A stretch of 32,266 bases of DNA from Nitrosopumilaceae archaeon (lineage in GTDB: Archaea > Thermoproteota > Nitrososphaeria > Nitrososphaerales > Nitrosopumilaceae): the NCBI GenBank assembly GCA_030038445.1, contig JASHOW010000072.1, positions 1 to 32,266 of the forward strand, read 5' to 3'. Positions 31,626 through 32,266 of this stretch are shown here, one piece after another; position 1 is the stretch's first letter, and each line of letters starts with the position of its first letter. Made by a program: the position numbers and the translations under genes. The notes under the pieces were generated by a model. The model was given only the letters and a program-made list of their open reading frames with translations. It ran no database searches and was not told where the DNA came from.

Positions 31626-31740
31626 CCATTTTTTAGATCTGCCATTTTAGAGAACAGTTATAAGGAAAAACCAGCTAACTAAAACTGATCAAGTTGGGGA
31701 TAGCTTTTGGTAATTACTATAAAAATGGAGGACTCGAAAA

Positions 31741-32266
31741 TTGAGTCGCGGTAATTTTCCTACATTTGGGGCTTCTAAAACTGGAACATATGTTTCCACC
31801 CTGAAAAACTATAATCTGCCTCCTTTCATTCTTGAAAAGGTCGCAACAGATTGCAAATCAGACCTGGTCAGAAAAGGAAGGATCGAGGAACGTCTGCAGA
31901 GCATGAATGACGCAGCTCTTGAGATTCTTCACAGGGTTTTTGTCGATTGTGAAGAAAATTCTGACGGCACTTATGCCGACTATCGCTTTTTTGCATATAT
32001 TTCCAGCATGTTTCACAAGTGTGAAATTCTTCTAAATGAAAAGATTCCTGGCAACTCTGGCAAGGTTCACAAGATCCCAATTGCAGTAAAAAACAATGGC
32101 ATGTACATTGCGGTGGGTTTTAACAAGTCAAGTGGCGGTCCAATATCAAAGAGGGAAGCAATCAAGTTCTATGATCTTGTAGATGACATTAAGAAAGGAG
32201 AACATGGGAACCAACTCTCAGAAGGAGTGTATGGTTCTTCAGTGGGCTTTGATGGCGAAGCACTTG
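31741..32266 (+). CDS. Hypothetical protein, 3' end beyond window
   Basis: An open frame runs from TTG 31741 (MSRGNFPTFGASKTGTYVST) to the edge, more than 175 codons without a stop, and was not listed in the track. The visible part is soluble with a helical region (IEERLQSMNDAALEILHRVF), an aromatic stretch (DYRFFAYISSMFHKCEILL), and a beta-like segment (KIPIAVKNNGMYIAVGFN). GGAGG at 31727-31731 is 9 nt before the TTG, an SD-led start. No family is recognised. Confidence 0.6.
   Translation, partial: MSRGNFPTFGASKTGTYVSTLKNYNLPPFILEKVATDCKSDLVRKGRIEERLQSMNDAALEILHRVFVDCEENSDGTYADYRFFAYISSMFHKCEILLNEKIPGNSGKVHKIPIAVKNNGMYIAVGFNKSSGGPISKREAIKFYDLVDDIKKGEHGNQLSEGVYGSSVGFDGEAL

Noticed and set aside
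31868-32080. 70-aa minus-strand ORF near the window end
   Set aside because: It is antisense to a longer plus-strand frame open to the edge with an SD.
1-32266. CRISPR array, prophage or transposon
   Set aside because: No regularly spaced repeats, structural phage genes, transposase or terminal inverted repeats were seen.

Overview
The window is a chromosomal segment from an ammonia-oxidising-type archaeon of the Nitrososphaerota (Thaumarchaeota), probably the Nitrosopumilales/Nitrosotalea side. The evidence is low-GC DNA, an archaeal histone, ribosomal proteins S17e and uS11, PDCD5 and RtcB, a PEF-CTERM secreted protein, small winged-helix proteins starting VAYRT, and many ATG/GTG/TTG starts lying about 22-30 nt downstream of a TATA box with no Shine-Dalgarno (leaderless mRNAs). 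No species is assigned. It is mostly core genome; I see no phage, transposon or CRISPR array.

Layout. 1-3570: poorly characterised small genes (membrane proteins, small zinc-ribbon proteins, a YggX-like protein, a membrane protein overlapping a winged-helix regulator, an ultra-acidic 30-residue ORF, and a broken small zinc protein). 3570-5455: a t6A tRNA-modification neighbourhood with Sua5/TsaC, a THUMP protein and, convergent to them, a MoaD/ThiS-like domain fused to the KEOPS subunit Cgi121. 5517-6877: S17e, a TatD-family hydrolase and a histone. 6919-9113: tRNA-Cys, an AIPR abortive-infection-type protein, a candidate structured small RNA on the opposite strand and a 54-residue zinc protein. 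9105-10517: YkgJ-type cysteine-cluster protein, a second winged-helix paralogue, a small ORF and tRNA-Thr(CGT).

10571-12809: phosphoglucosamine/phosphomannomutase overlapping ThiL. 12887-15078: a secreted YVTN beta-propeller and a PEF-CTERM protein, bracketed by an imperfect direct repeat. 15191-19579: uS11, an unknown protein, PDCD5 and RtcB carrying a 496-residue intein at its metal-binding cysteine, plus a 43-residue ORF. 19677-25339: PurB, an asparagine-synthase-like PP-loop protein, pterin carbinolamine dehydratase, a two-domain PTPS/QueD protein and ValRS. 25415-30637: MDR oxidoreductase, a small zinc protein, aconitase, PdxT and PdxS. 30785-end: an anchored extracytoplasmic protein, tRNA-Trp with two introns, and an unknown ORF cut by the window edge.

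Translation and tRNA maturation dominate: t6A formation, tRNA splicing/ligation (RtcB, beside an intron-rich tRNA-Trp), ValRS, ribosomal proteins and three tRNAs. Cofactor metabolism (thiamine, PLP, pterin) and central metabolism make up most of the rest. The most unusual items are the MoaD-Cgi121 fusion with an internal di-glycine, the nuclease-like/PTPS protein, the candidate small RNA facing the AIPR gene, the RtcB intein, the two-intron tRNA-Trp and the 30-residue acidic ORF with a 16-bp palindrome in its promoter. All assignments come from reading the sequence; no database search was run.
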